Assembly: GCA_016722945.1 (NCBI GenBank) | Contig: JAEQMT010000038.1 | Span: 744,001-808,000 of the forward strand | Direction of reading: 5' to 3' | Length of the DNA stretch: 64,000 nt | Origin: Desulfofustis sp. PB-SRB1 | GTDB lineage: Bacteria > Desulfobacterota > Desulfobulbia > Desulfobulbales > Desulfocapsaceae | Shown: piece after piece, positions 9,486 through 17,456 of the stretch | How positions within the stretch are numbered: position 1 is the first letter of the stretch | Layout of the letters: the number at the start of each line of letters is the position of its first letter | Made by a program: the position numbers and the translations under genes | Notes under the pieces: model-generated | Told to the model about the DNA's origin: nothing | The model's input: only the letters and a program-made list of their open reading frames with translations | The model's database searches: none

Positions 9486-9640
9486 TCACGTCGTCTGCTC
9501 CGCGCAGGTGATGGACTCATGCAATGAACCATCGGCCTCATAATCGGCAAGTTTTTGCGGGCCATGAAATACCGCCATCCTGCCGGTCGGATAACGGTGA
9601 ATCCTGACTCTCACTTTGACGATGTGGTATCTCGTCTGAT
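9486..9640 (-). mobile_element. C-terminal tail of an ISNCY/IS481-like transposase (remnant)
   Basis: On the minus strand the frame reads VKVRVRIHRYPTGRMAVFHG then PQKLADYEADGSL, closely resembling the C-terminal end of integrase-core transposases (HEYPDGxLAIFHGPRxLA). The catalytic DDE region is absent. The upstream side joins directly to a broken metallo-hydrolase gene at about 9640. The AGGAGATGGCGACACAGGACAAACCGGACAG-type sequence beyond the stop (about 9410-9480) may be the old insertion-sequence end. The family label comes from the motif alone. Confidence 0.5.
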
Positions 9641-10190
9641 CTGGCCAAACTGAGCAGTGCCGCCACCTCAATTTATGGTGAAGAACTTTTCGCCAGGCGC
9701 TACGGCGTCATTGTCCCGGCTCCGGCCGAGCGGGTGGTGGCCGTAGAAGACGGCTTCGAGTTGCGGTTGGCTGAACGGGTTCCGCGGTTTTACGACACCC
9801 CCGGTCATGCCCGCCACCACTGCTGCATCTGGGATGAAAAAAGCGGCGGCATTTTTGCCGGCGGCAATGGAAACCTCAATCAGGAAGATGATGGATCTGG
9901 TCCCGGACTATCTCTACATCACCCATTACGGGCCGGTGGTCGCCGCCCCCGGTGCGGTGGCCAGACTGCTTCATCAGGTGCGGGGTTTCGGCGCCCTGCT
10001 GCCGGTTTTGCCGGAACTCAGTCACGACCAGCTTGCCGCCCGGGTGTTTTCCATCATCTCCGAGGCGTACGCGGACTACCTCGGAGGCGAACCACCACCC
10101 GCAAAGCTTGCTGAACTGCTGGCCGAAGATGTGGATCTCAACGCCCAGGGCATTGCGGTGTGGGGCAAGCGAATGCAAAAAAGCGGGTGA
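9640..10190 (+). pseudogene. MBL-fold metallo-hydrolase, decayed
   Basis: Two frames carry pieces of one metallo-beta-lactamase-fold hydrolase. The first (about 9640-9860) reads AATSIYGEELFARRYGVIVP, then FYDTPGHARHHCCIWDEKSG (the DTPGHxxHH metal-binding region). The second (about 9855-10190) reads AAMETSIRKMMDLVPDYLYITHYGPV and continues to a stop. The N-terminal HxHxDH half is missing, having been replaced by the transposase remnant. About 30 residues around the expected GDT/FPTTTPVQFDP segment are deleted at the frame change. It cannot encode an active enzyme. Confidence 0.7.
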
Positions 10191-10428
10191 GCGTCACCAG
10201 CATGTCCCCGGCTATAATGCTCCGCCTCACCTGAATGGGGAAAGCTTGCTGGAGTTGTACCTGTACCCACCGAGTCGGCACCCTGCGACTCGGTGCTGTA
10301 CCCTTTTGTGTAATGCCGAAGCGATGCTGTTTTGGTTTGAACCAGGTATATCCCTTGCCCTTTGCTTTACCATACGGTATCGTTAGATGTTGATATTCCG
10401 TACCATCAGTTATTAAATCGTCAACCAT
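10191..10428. other. Gene-free interval between pseudogene and ATPase gene
   Basis: No convincing gene. The minus strand holds a short frame with ITDGTEYQHLTIPYGKAKGK and then YTWFKPKQHRFGIT (about 10290-10420), which looks like a fragment of a larger protein I do not recognise. A perfect inverted pair CCGAGTCG/CGACTCGG lies at about 10269-10292. Confidence 0.4.
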
Positions 10429-10489
10429 TCGATATAAAAGGGATATTTCAACCAAAATACACCAGATTTGTGAATTTTTTCCAGCGCTG

Positions 10490-11608
10490 GTGTTAACGGG
10501 AGGGCGACAGACGGGGAAGACCACGCTGTTAAAGGCTCTGTTTCCTCACTATTCATACGCCAGCCTGGACCTACCCGCTGATGCTCAGCTGGCCGAAGAA
10601 GACCCCGATACCTTTCTGGCAAAGTACCCACCCCCCGTGGTTATCGATGAAGTGCAGTATGCCCCGAAACTGTTTCGCCACCTGAAGGTTCGGATCGACC
10701 GGCAGCGCACCAAATGCGGCCAATATCTGCTTACCGGTTCACAGAAATTCAACCTTATGAAAGAGATCAGCGACAGCCTGGCCGGACGGTGCGGCCTGTT
10801 GGAGCTGGAGCCGTTTTCGGTCAACGAACTGGGCAGCGATTATCATGCGGCACGCACGGAAAAGGGGTTAGCCTATTGCCTGACGCGCGGCACCTTCCCA
10901 CACCTGTGGGATGCGCCAACCCTGCCGAGAGAGGATTTTTTCCGAAGCTATATCGCAACCTATATTGAGCGCGACGTGCGGCAAATCCTCAACATCACAT
11001 CGTTGCGTGACTTTGACCGTTTTATGAGAGTTTGCGCGCTCAGAACCGGCCAGCTGGTCAATAAATCAGAGATTGCCAGGGAGGTGGGAGTATCCGCGAA
11101 AACAATACATGACTGGTTACGTATCCTGCATGCGAGCAATCAGGTTATTCTCCTTGAACCCTATTTCAAAAATATCGGCAAGCGGGTAATAAAATCCCCC
11201 AAACTCTACTTTTCCGATACCGGTCTGGTCTCTTATTTGATGGGTTTAAACGTATCTAACGTTCTCGATTCTCCCCATCTTGACCACCTTTGGGAAACAT
11301 TTGTCTTCTCGGAGCTGCGCAAATCTCTGTTTTTACAACATCCGGAAGCAACATTGTGGTTCTATCGAGACCAGCAGAGAGAAGCCGATTTCATGATTTC
11401 CTACGGCTCGCAATTGTATCTGCTCGACGCCAAGTGGAAGGAAATTCCGCCTCAATCAGCATTTACCACCCTGTGCGATATCCAAGGTTATTTCCGCGAG
11501 GCGTCATCGCAGGTTTTCATGATAACGCCAAATCAGGATAGTTTCCCCGTTACACCTGACAAACACGTCATCAGCGGTTTTTCTCTCGCAGACTGGAAAT
11601 GGCAGTAG
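10490..11608 (+). CDS. P-loop ATPase with DUF4143 domain
   Basis: A 372-residue protein of the AAA/DUF4143 family. The N-terminal ATPase half has Walker A GGRQTGKTTLL, Walker B PPVVIDEVQYAP and a sensor-1-like YLLTGSQKF. A helix-turn-helix-like segment follows (VGVSAKTIHDWLRILHASNQ), then the C-terminal DUF4143/nuclease-like part (FVFSELRKSL, FYRDQQREADFMI). The function of the family is not established. The listed start is a GTG only three codons before Walker A. Homologous sequence continues upstream in frame to about 10397 (RYKRDISTKIHQICEFFPAL) without any ATG or GTG, so the real start is probably an ATT near 10429 or has been lost. Confidence 0.75.
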   Translation: MLTGGRQTGKTTLLKALFPHYSYASLDLPADAQLAEEDPDTFLAKYPPPVVIDEVQYAPKLFRHLKVRIDRQRTKCGQYLLTGSQKFNLMKEISDSLAGRCGLLELEPFSVNELGSDYHAARTEKGLAYCLTRGTFPHLWDAPTLPREDFFRSYIATYIERDVRQILNITSLRDFDRFMRVCALRTGQLVNKSEIAREVGVSAKTIHDWLRILHASNQVILLEPYFKNIGKRVIKSPKLYFSDTGLVSYLMGLNVSNVLDSPHLDHLWETFVFSELRKSLFLQHPEATLWFYRDQQREADFMISYGSQLYLLDAKWKEIPPQSAFTTLCDIQGYFREASSQVFMITPNQDSFPVTPDKHVISGFSLADWKWQ

Positions 11609-11622
11609 GCCGGTTTCCGGCC
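11608..11622 (+). terminator. Hairpin after DUF4143 ATPase gene
   Basis: GGCCGG-TTT-CCGGCC begins at the stop codon and is followed about 15 bases later by CTTCTTCTTTT, consistent with an intrinsic terminator with a distant, imperfect T tract. Confidence 0.5.
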
Positions 11623-11769
11623 CCCGGTCGGGACCTTCTTCTTTTCAGTGGGAAAAACGAACTCTATTTTTTATCTGTGTGCTGGTGCCGGATGCATTAG
11701 TGTCTCAGTAGCGAAGTTTCTCAAGGAAGAGGTTAATTGCTACAGGAGAAAATCCAGGAGAAAACCTAC

Positions 11770-12357
11770 ATGAAAGCTAACAGTTTCAATACCATAGTAA
11801 TAATTCTTTCGATGAGCCTATCCCTGGTATTGCAGGTTAACGCTCAGACCCAGTATACAAAAACACCCAGTGATCATGAAGGTCCTTTTTATCCCGTAGA
11901 GCAACAGGCTGACGAGGATAATGATCTGGTGAATGTCAACGGGAAGTCTGAATCCGCCCGTGGTGACATCCTGCATGTGCACGGGGTAGTGGTAGACCAG
12001 CAAGGAAATCCCCAGGCTGACGTCACCATCGAAATATGGCAGACCGATGCCAACGGCCTCTACCGCCATCCACGGGAGAGGGCACAAGGTCCAAGAGATC
12101 CGTTTTTTCAGTACTGGGGTAAAGCGGATACTGATACGGATGGCAGATACAGCTTTACCACGCTGATCCCCGGGGAATATGCGCCCCGTCCACCCCATAT
12201 CCATTTTAAGGTCTGGGTGGATGGGGAAGTGGTGCTCACCAGTCAGATGTATATTGTCGCGGACGGGAATCAGCCCAGGGTCAACGAGCAACTCAAACTA
12301 GAGATCGAAAGAAATAGCAATGGTGAGCACTCCGGCTTTTTCAGGATAGTGATTTGA
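11770..12357 (+). CDS. Intradiol ring-cleavage dioxygenase-like protein, exported
   Basis: A 195-residue protein with a signal peptide ending VNAQTQ and then an intradiol dioxygenase core: VVDQQGNPQADVTIEIWQTD, GLYRHP and GEYAPRPPHIHFKV. The two tyrosines (LYRHP, GEYAPRP) and two histidines (HIH) are the non-haem Fe(III) ligands of the protocatechuate 3,4-dioxygenase and catechol 1,2-dioxygenase family. The ATG at 11770 has AGGAG 10 bases ahead; the longer frame to 11737 would destroy the signal peptide. Secreted single-subunit members of this family occur widely and their true substrate is often unknown. It stands alone, with no beta-ketoadipate genes nearby. Confidence 0.8.
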   Translation: MKANSFNTIVIILSMSLSLVLQVNAQTQYTKTPSDHEGPFYPVEQQADEDNDLVNVNGKSESARGDILHVHGVVVDQQGNPQADVTIEIWQTDANGLYRHPRERAQGPRDPFFQYWGKADTDTDGRYSFTTLIPGEYAPRPPHIHFKVWVDGEVVLTSQMYIVADGNQPRVNEQLKLEIERNSNGEHSGFFRIVI

Positions 12358-12401
12358 ATGGTGCCAGGCCTAGGGCTGCTATACGGAGACGGACGCCCAA
12401 T

Positions 12402-14105
12402 TCAGGATGAACAGCTATAGTGCGACACCCCACCGGCATTAAAAAACTCTCTGGGTCTAAGACGATAGTATTTTTCTTCTCTCTCTTGTGATTGCTCGTC
12501 ATAGGGATCGTTCAATACTTCCTGCAACTCCCTGACCAGGTTGTAGTCACCCTCCATGGCCCGCTCGTAGGCGGGGACGATCAGCCACTCCCGCCATGCG
12601 TATTTGGGGTTTATCCGTTTCATCTTTGCTGATATCTCAGTCACATCGCCCTCTTTGCCGACCGCGGCGCGCCAGCTGTCGAGCCACGCCTGCCACTCAT
12701 CACCCAGTTGTGGGGTGGGAGCCTGGTAGAAGCTTTTTTGCAGAGCCGAGGTGTGCTCTGGAACATGAGATAGCTCACGGAAAAAAATCGTGTAATCCAC
12801 CTCTGAGCGTTCCAACAACTGCAATAATTGTGTGGTGAGTCCCTGGTCATAGTGGCGCAGGCCAAGCTTGGTCATCCACATGTTTTGCAGCTCGTTTTGC
12901 ATTGCGTCCGCAAAGCCTTGGCGGACCCGGTCAAAAGCCTTCAACGCTTCAGGGTCTTCGGCCAGAAGCGGTCGTACCGCGGTCCAGAACATATGGTAAT
13001 TGGCCTCCGCGGCAACTGGTTGATTGAAGAATGAAAAATGTGTACCGCCGCCCGTCCACGGTTGAAAACGGGGGTCAAACATTTCGCAGAAGCCAAAGGG
13101 GCCATAGTCCAGGGTAAAGCCGCCGGCCGCGCAGTTGTCGCTATTAAAATTGCCCTGGCAGTATCCAACCCGCAGCCAGTTGGCCACCAGCGAGGTAAGA
13201 CGCCGGCGAAAAAGCCGTGCCAGCTCAACCAGTTGCTCGGCAAAAGCAAGGCGCTGATCGATGTCGCCGTGGTACTCCCGCGCAATCAAATGCGCAACAA
13301 TCATGTGCAGCTCTTGTAATGCTTTGGGATGCGCGGTGGTACGGGCACGACGGGCAAATAATTCCAGTTGGCCGACGCGTAGAAAAGATGGGGCGACCCG
13401 GGTTGCAATCGCCACCGGATTGTCCACCATGATATCAGGATCGGCTGTCTGGCAATTCTCTGCATACCAGGGCCGGGCAACACTCTCAGAGCGGGACACG
13501 TAGAGCGTCAAGGAGCGCGAGGTCGGCACCCCCAGGGCATGCATATACTCCTGGGCGAGAAATTCCCGCACGCTTGAGCGCAGCACCGCGCGGCCGTCAG
13601 CACCTCGGCAATAGGGCGTTGCGCCGCCGCCCTTTAACTGCATTTCCCAGCGCTGCTGGTTAACGATTCCCTCAAAGACCGAGATCGCCCGACCATCGCC
13701 ATAGCCGTTACCGGTGCCAAAGGGACACTGGTGGGTATATTCGGTGCCGTAAATAGATAGAGCGTAGCCGGTCGCCCAGCCGACCTGGCGCATAGGCGCG
13801 GTTGCGGCCGAGAGATCACCGGAAAACAGTCGGATAAACCGTGCATCATGGGCGAGTTCGTCGCTCAGCCCAAGTTCGTGAAAAAAGACCCTGCTGTGGC
13901 TGACATATTCCGGTTCCGGCAGCGGTGTGGGTGCCACCGGTACGAAATGACCGGAAAAAACCTGCCGGGCGCGGTGGTCATCACCATCTTCGGTACCATC
14001 CGGGTCGACATTCAGACTATCCATCAGGGAGTAATCAGCTAGCCCCACAAACTCATCAAAGCTTGTTACCAGGGGCCAACCATCTAGTTTGGGTGCGGTA
14101 GACAT
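12402..14105 (-). CDS. SelO/YdiU-family protein AMPylase, divergent paralogue
   Basis: A 567-residue pseudokinase-fold protein of the SelO (YdiU, UPF0061) family, which transfers AMP to protein hydroxyls. Visible markers are LQ-type [20 protein letters not shown] (ATP-binding lysine and activation region), [15 protein letters not shown] (catalytic Asn-Asp segment, NSDN where most bacteria have NTDN) and [10 protein letters not shown] (metal-binding Asp). It ends SHYSCSS, keeping the C-terminal Cys where animals use selenocysteine. It is convergent with the dioxygenase gene. A second, more typical SelO gene lies at 35.0-36.7 kb. The two are different clades rather than a tandem duplicate. Confidence 0.85.
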   Translation of the reverse strand: MSTAPKLDGWPLVTSFDEFVGLADYSLMDSLNVDPDGTEDGDDHRARQVFSGHFVPVAPTPLPEPEYVSHSRVFFHELGLSDELAHDARFIRLFSGDLSAATAPMRQVGWATGYALSIYGTEYTHQCPFGTGNGYGDGRAISVFEGIVNQQRWEMQLKGGGATPYCRGADGRAVLRSSVREFLAQEYMHALGVPTSRSLTLYVSRSESVARPWYAENCQTADPDIMVDNPVAIATRVAPSFLRVGQLELFARRARTTAHPKALQELHMIVAHLIAREYHGDIDQRLAFAEQLVELARLFRRRLTSLVANWLRVGYCQGNFNSDNCAAGGFTLDYGPFGFCEMFDPRFQPWTGGGTHFSFFNQPVAAEANYHMFWTAVRPLLAEDPEALKAFDRVRQGFADAMQNELQNMWMTKLGLRHYDQGLTTQLLQLLERSEVDYTIFFRELSHVPEHTSALQKSFYQAPTPQLGDEWQAWLDSWRAAVGKEGDVTEISAKMKRINPKYAWREWLIVPAYERAMEGDYNLVRELQEVLNDPYDEQSQEREEKYYRLRPREFFNAGGVSHYSCSS

Positions 14106-14270
14106 TGTTATACATACCTCGAGAAGGGTGCTAGCATCCGCATTACTGATCAGCGGTTGTCAGCTTTCCACTTGGTTGCAAAATTTTCCAGGAATCAACC
14201 TCTTACGCAATGAAGCTCGATAGGCTTCTCCCTTCTAATTTTAGTGGTTTTTTACCAGAAATAAACCCAT

Positions 14271-14430
14271 GATGGTTTCGTAAAAACCCCAATTACGGGC
14301 ATTGTGGAGATGAACCGAAATCCATAGTCATTCCAAATTACTGGATTCCCGCTGCAGCCTGCCCTTGAGTGTTGTTATCGAGGGCGGGAATGACGTTAGC
14401 AAGCAAATTCAAGGTTTTTACGTGTTCATC
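14271..14430 (+). repeat. 160-bp MITE-like repeat, family 1, copy A
   Basis: Ends are GATGGTTTCGTAAAAACC and GGTTTTTACGTGTTCATC, an imperfect 18-bp terminal inverted repeat. The core is GGATTCCCGCTGCAGCCTGC, then CCTTGAGTGTTGTTATCG and AGGGCGGGAATGACG. It shares its whole length with copies at 32352-32511 and, inverted, at 42885-43044. A 7-bp direct repeat AACCCAT lies immediately outside both ends, the expected target-site duplication. There is no coding capacity. Confidence 0.8.
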
Positions 14431-14526
14431 AACCCATGGGCAACATTTGCGGAGGATCGCCATCGAACCACTGCAACAATCTTGATTCTTAGATGAACGG
14501 GTACTGCGTTTTTCCTGATCATCGCC

Positions 14527-14548
14527 GAGCTTTTCCAGTGAAAAGCTC
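14527..14548. other. Perfect hairpin upstream of MFS gene
   Basis: GAGCTTTTC-CAGT-GAAAAGCTC, a nine-base perfect stem with a four-base loop in the 14431-14663 gap between the repeat and the MFS gene. No T-run follows, so it may be an operator or a leftover repeat tip. Nothing else is seen in this gap. Confidence 0.35.
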
Positions 14549-14663
14549 AGCTGGATACAGTAATGAACATTGTTTTCCCCTGTTGCGTCCGAGAACCAAG
14601 CATCACGTAGAAAAACAGTGAGCCTGGGGGCGATCACCTCTCCTCACATATAATTGGTGTACG

Positions 14664-15857
14664 ATGCGCTACCGTATTCTTTTTGCAGCGGTGCTCATGC
14701 AGGCCTGCCTGGGCGCCACCTATTCCTGGTCGGTGTATGTACAGCCATTGCGAAAACTCGCGGACATCGCCCAAGGGCCGGCCCAGATTCCCTTTACGCT
14801 GTTCTACTTTGCCTTCCCCCTTACCATGATGATCGCCGGGCAATTTCTGCCAAGGATCGGTCCACGAAGATCCGCCGTGTTGGGGGGATTTCTTTTTGGC
14901 GGCGGCTGGCTGCTGGCCGGGATGGGCAACCACTCCTTCCTCCTGACGATTATTGGCATCGGAGCAATTGCTGGGATTGGTGCTGGAATGGCCTATATCG
15001 TGCCAATTGCCGTCTGTGTTCGTTGGTTCCCCGACTCCAAGGGGTTGGTCACCGGTATTGCGGTGGCCGGCTTTGGCGGTGGCGCTGCCATAGTCAGCCA
15101 GGTCGGTGGCTATCTCATCAACACCATGGGGCTCAGCCCCTTTACTACCTTTACCGTCTTTGGGATTATTTTCTTGATATTGGTTACTTCCGCGGGTTCA
15201 GTGATGCGATTCCCGGAGGATCAGTTGACCACAACCCCGAAAGAGCGTTTGAGGGCCTCCCAGATCTTCTCCCATGTCAATTTCAGGATTCTCTACTTCG
15301 CCATGTTCCTGGGCCTTGCGGCCGGTTTTGCGATTAATGCCAACCTCAAGGAACTCTATCAGGGGACCGGCAATGAGGTGAGTCTTGGCATAACCGCGGT
15401 ATCACTTTTTGCCCTGGCCAATGCTGCCGGCAGGGTCATCTGGGGGACTGTTTTCGACCGCCTTCAATCAGCCACCGCGATTCAGGCCAATCTCATGCTT
15501 CAGGCCGCCATCCTGGCCCTTGCCCCCTTTCTCTTACATCTGCAATGGGGTTTTTTGGCTGTTGCCATGATCACCGGCTTCAACTACGGAGGAGTACTGG
15601 TGCTCTATGTCTCCTCGGCCACCAGGAGCTGGGGAGCAGCCAATATTTCCCAGGTATACGGCTGGCTCTTCACCAGCAATATCCCGGCTTCGGTCTCTCC
15701 CATCCTGGCCGGCTTTATCTACGATAGATTTACCCATTTTACCCCGGCTCTCCTGGTACTCTCCGGTTTCCTGGTATGCGGCACCCTGCTGGTACGCACC
15801 AGATCAACGGTGCTTAACCAGGTGATACGTAGTAAGAAGCGTGCCGCACAAATATAG
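14664..15857 (+). CDS. MFS transporter, oxalate/formate antiporter (OFA) family
   Basis: A 397-residue protein with 12 predicted membrane spans. The N-terminal MRYRILFAAVLMQACLGATY and WSVYVQPL, and the FPLTMMIAGQFLPRIGPR loop (MFS motif A region), are typical of the OFA group. AIAGIGAGMAYIVPIAVCVRW is the family's conserved fourth and fifth span region. Family members carry oxalate/formate, lactate or other small carboxylates. The substrate here is not determined. The gene stands alone, with no frc/oxc-type genes nearby. Confidence 0.8.
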   Translation: MRYRILFAAVLMQACLGATYSWSVYVQPLRKLADIAQGPAQIPFTLFYFAFPLTMMIAGQFLPRIGPRRSAVLGGFLFGGGWLLAGMGNHSFLLTIIGIGAIAGIGAGMAYIVPIAVCVRWFPDSKGLVTGIAVAGFGGGAAIVSQVGGYLINTMGLSPFTTFTVFGIIFLILVTSAGSVMRFPEDQLTTTPKERLRASQIFSHVNFRILYFAMFLGLAAGFAINANLKELYQGTGNEVSLGITAVSLFALANAAGRVIWGTVFDRLQSATAIQANLMLQAAILALAPFLLHLQWGFLAVAMITGFNYGGVLVLYVSSATRSWGAANISQVYGWLFTSNIPASVSPILAGFIYDRFTHFTPALLVLSGFLVCGTLLVRTRSTVLNQVIRSKKRAAQI

Positions 15858-15980
15858 CCGCGGTAACATGTTTCTCTCGCCTCGACCTTGAAAGATAATT
15901 CTCCTTTTTAAGACTCCCTTCATTGATCGAAAACAGCACGTTATCCGAACACGAAAAGGTTCTTTCCCCAACTTGAATGG

Positions 15981-16760
15981 TCAAGGAGATGGCAACACCT
16001 TGATCTCAAAGAGCCATGGCCAGTTCTTGCCGGTGATGTAGATGGCGCCGATGGCGGGGTCATGGGCAATACCGTTGGCAACGCCGGCGATTCTGCGTTC
16101 ATCGGCGGTAAGCAGCCCGGTAAGGTCGATATAACCGAGTACCGTCCCATCGGTTGGATCAATGCGGGCGATGAGCTCCTTTTTCCAGATATTGGCCCAG
16201 ATTTCGCCCTCTATGTATTCCAGCTCGTTGAGATTGGTGAGTTTTCGGTAACCGTCTCGCGCGGTTATGGTGTGGATCAGCTTGAAGGTGTGGGGGTCGA
16301 CAAACCGGAGGGTGGCACTGCCGTCGCTGACAATCAGCAAGCGACCCTCATGGGTTAGACCCCACCCCTCATGGGGGATGGTGAGTCTGCCTGTTTCCGT
16401 GAGATCTGCAAGGGTGTAGCGCAGGACGACCTGCTCCCGCCAGGTGAGCTGCAGCACCTCATTGTCCCAGATGGTGAGTCCCTCGCCGAACATATCGTCC
16501 GGCAGCGAGGTTCGCATCAGCACCCGGCCGGTTTCAAGCTCCACCTTGCGCACCGATGAGCGGCCATACAGGCCGGTGGATTCATAGAGGAATCCGTCGT
16601 GAAAGACCAACCCCTGGGTGAAGGCGCTCTGATCGTGGGGATGGCGTGCCACCACGAAATGACCGACTATGGGAGCGTTTGCCTGGATGGCTGCGCAGGA
16701 AAGCGGCAGCATGGCAAGTACAACCAATAACAGCTGCCGAATCGGCTTCGCACACCTCAC
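15981..16760 (-). CDS. Glutaminyl-peptide cyclotransferase (glutamine cyclase), exported
   Basis: A 259-residue protein with a GTG start and an N-terminal signal segment (LLLVVLAMLPLSCAAIQANA), then the five-bladed propeller of plant/bacterial-type glutaminyl cyclases: HPHDQSAFTQGLVFHDGFLY, ESTGLYGRSSVR, FGEGLTIWDNEVLQLTW, WGLTHEGRLLIVSDGSATL and NELEYIEGEIWANIW. It turns N-terminal glutamine into pyroglutamate on exported peptides. It is convergent with the MFS gene. The cysteine in LSC might act as a lipobox, though the -3 residue is unfavourable. Confidence 0.85.
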   Translation of the reverse strand: MRCAKPIRQLLLVVLAMLPLSCAAIQANAPIVGHFVVARHPHDQSAFTQGLVFHDGFLYESTGLYGRSSVRKVELETGRVLMRTSLPDDMFGEGLTIWDNEVLQLTWREQVVLRYTLADLTETGRLTIPHEGWGLTHEGRLLIVSDGSATLRFVDPHTFKLIHTITARDGYRKLTNLNELEYIEGEIWANIWKKELIARIDPTDGTVLGYIDLTGLLTADERRIAGVANGIAHDPAIGAIYITGKNWPWLFEIKVLPSP

Positions 16761-16772
16761 AAGCTTAGTTGT

Positions 16773-16893
16773 GATGGCGTCGTAAATTGTGATAGCATCG
16801 TGAAAATTCAGATATCCGTCATTCCAGACGTGATTCGATACTCCGGACTCATTGAAACTACGGGATTCCCGCTTTTACGGGAATAACGGTAAA
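16773..16893. repeat. Degenerate family-1 MITE-like repeat
   Basis: Pieces of the family-1 repeat are visible: GATGGCGTCGTAAA at the left, GTCATTCCAGA in the middle, and GGGATTCCCGCTTTTACGGG then AATAACGGTAAAAA at the right. The inner hairpin is CCCGCTTTTACGGG. It has no long match to the 160-bp copies and looks like an old relative of the short-core variant at 31095-31227. Confidence 0.45.
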
Positions 16894-16911
16894 AAAAGAA
16901 GTTATTTCTAC

Positions 16912-16995
16912 CTTCTGCCTTCTGCCTTCTGATTTCTGATTTCTGATTTCTGATTTCTGATTTCTGACTTCTGACTTCTGACTTCTGACTTCCGC
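16912..16995. repeat. Heptanucleotide tandem repeat, 12 units
   Basis: Twelve consecutive 7-bp units: CTTCTGC (2), CTTCTGA, TTTCTGA (5), CTTCTGA (3) and a final degenerate CTTCCGC. The array ends exactly at the base before the stop codon of the CBS-domain gene (16996), so it lies in that gene's immediate 3' untranslated region. Such an array should be length-variable by slippage. Confidence 0.92.
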
Positions 16996-17442
16996 CTAAG
17001 CCGGATACTTCCCCTCCAGATAGTCCTTTAGATAGTGGATTTCCACATGTTTGTCCTTGAGCTGCGCTTTAACCACGTCGCCCAGGGAGACAAGGCCGGC
17101 CAATTTGCCGCTCTCGATGATGGGAATATGGCGGATCCGGTGCTCGGTCATGATGCTCATCAAATTATCCACCGTTTCTTCGGGGTCGGCGGCAATCACT
17201 TCGCGGGTCATGACATCGCCCACCGATAGCGCGGCGATGGTGGTGGGGTTTTCGTGCAGCGCCTTGAGCACATCGTTGGGGGCGACAATGCCCTCGATAA
17301 CGTTATAGTTGTCGACCACCACCAGTGAACCGATGCGGTTAGCAAAAAAAAGCGACAACACATCGATGAGCCTGCTCTCTTCGGGGACGGTGACGACGCG
17401 GGTACCCTTTGCCGCCAGAATGTCTTTAGCTCTCATACTCAC
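16996..17442 (-). CDS. CBS-domain protein
   Basis: A 148-residue stand-alone Bateman module made of two CBS motifs: VPEESRLIDVLSLFFANRIG with SLVVVDNYNVIEGIVAPNDV, then DVMTREVIAADPEETVDNLM with IRHIPIIESGKLAGLVSLGD. Such pairs bind adenine nucleotides and regulate partner proteins. It follows nuoN by only 14 bp on the same strand, so it is probably co-transcribed with complex I, hinting at an energy-sensing role (inference). ATG at 17442 or 17436. Confidence 0.85.
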   Translation of the reverse strand: MSMRAKDILAAKGTRVVTVPEESRLIDVLSLFFANRIGSLVVVDNYNVIEGIVAPNDVLKALHENPTTIAALSVGDVMTREVIAADPEETVDNLMSIMTEHRIRHIPIIESGKLAGLVSLGDVVKAQLKDKHVEIHYLKDYLEGKYPA

Positions 17443-17456
17443 TCCTCAAGGTTTTC

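Noticed and set aside
12402-12420. Selenocysteine at the C-terminus of SelO
   Set aside because: The codon before SS is a Cys codon, not TGA, and no SECIS-like hairpin is needed or seen.
16912-16995. Possible CRISPR-like direct repeats
   Set aside because: The units are 7 bp and contiguous with no spacers, so this is a simple tandem repeat; no cas genes are nearby.
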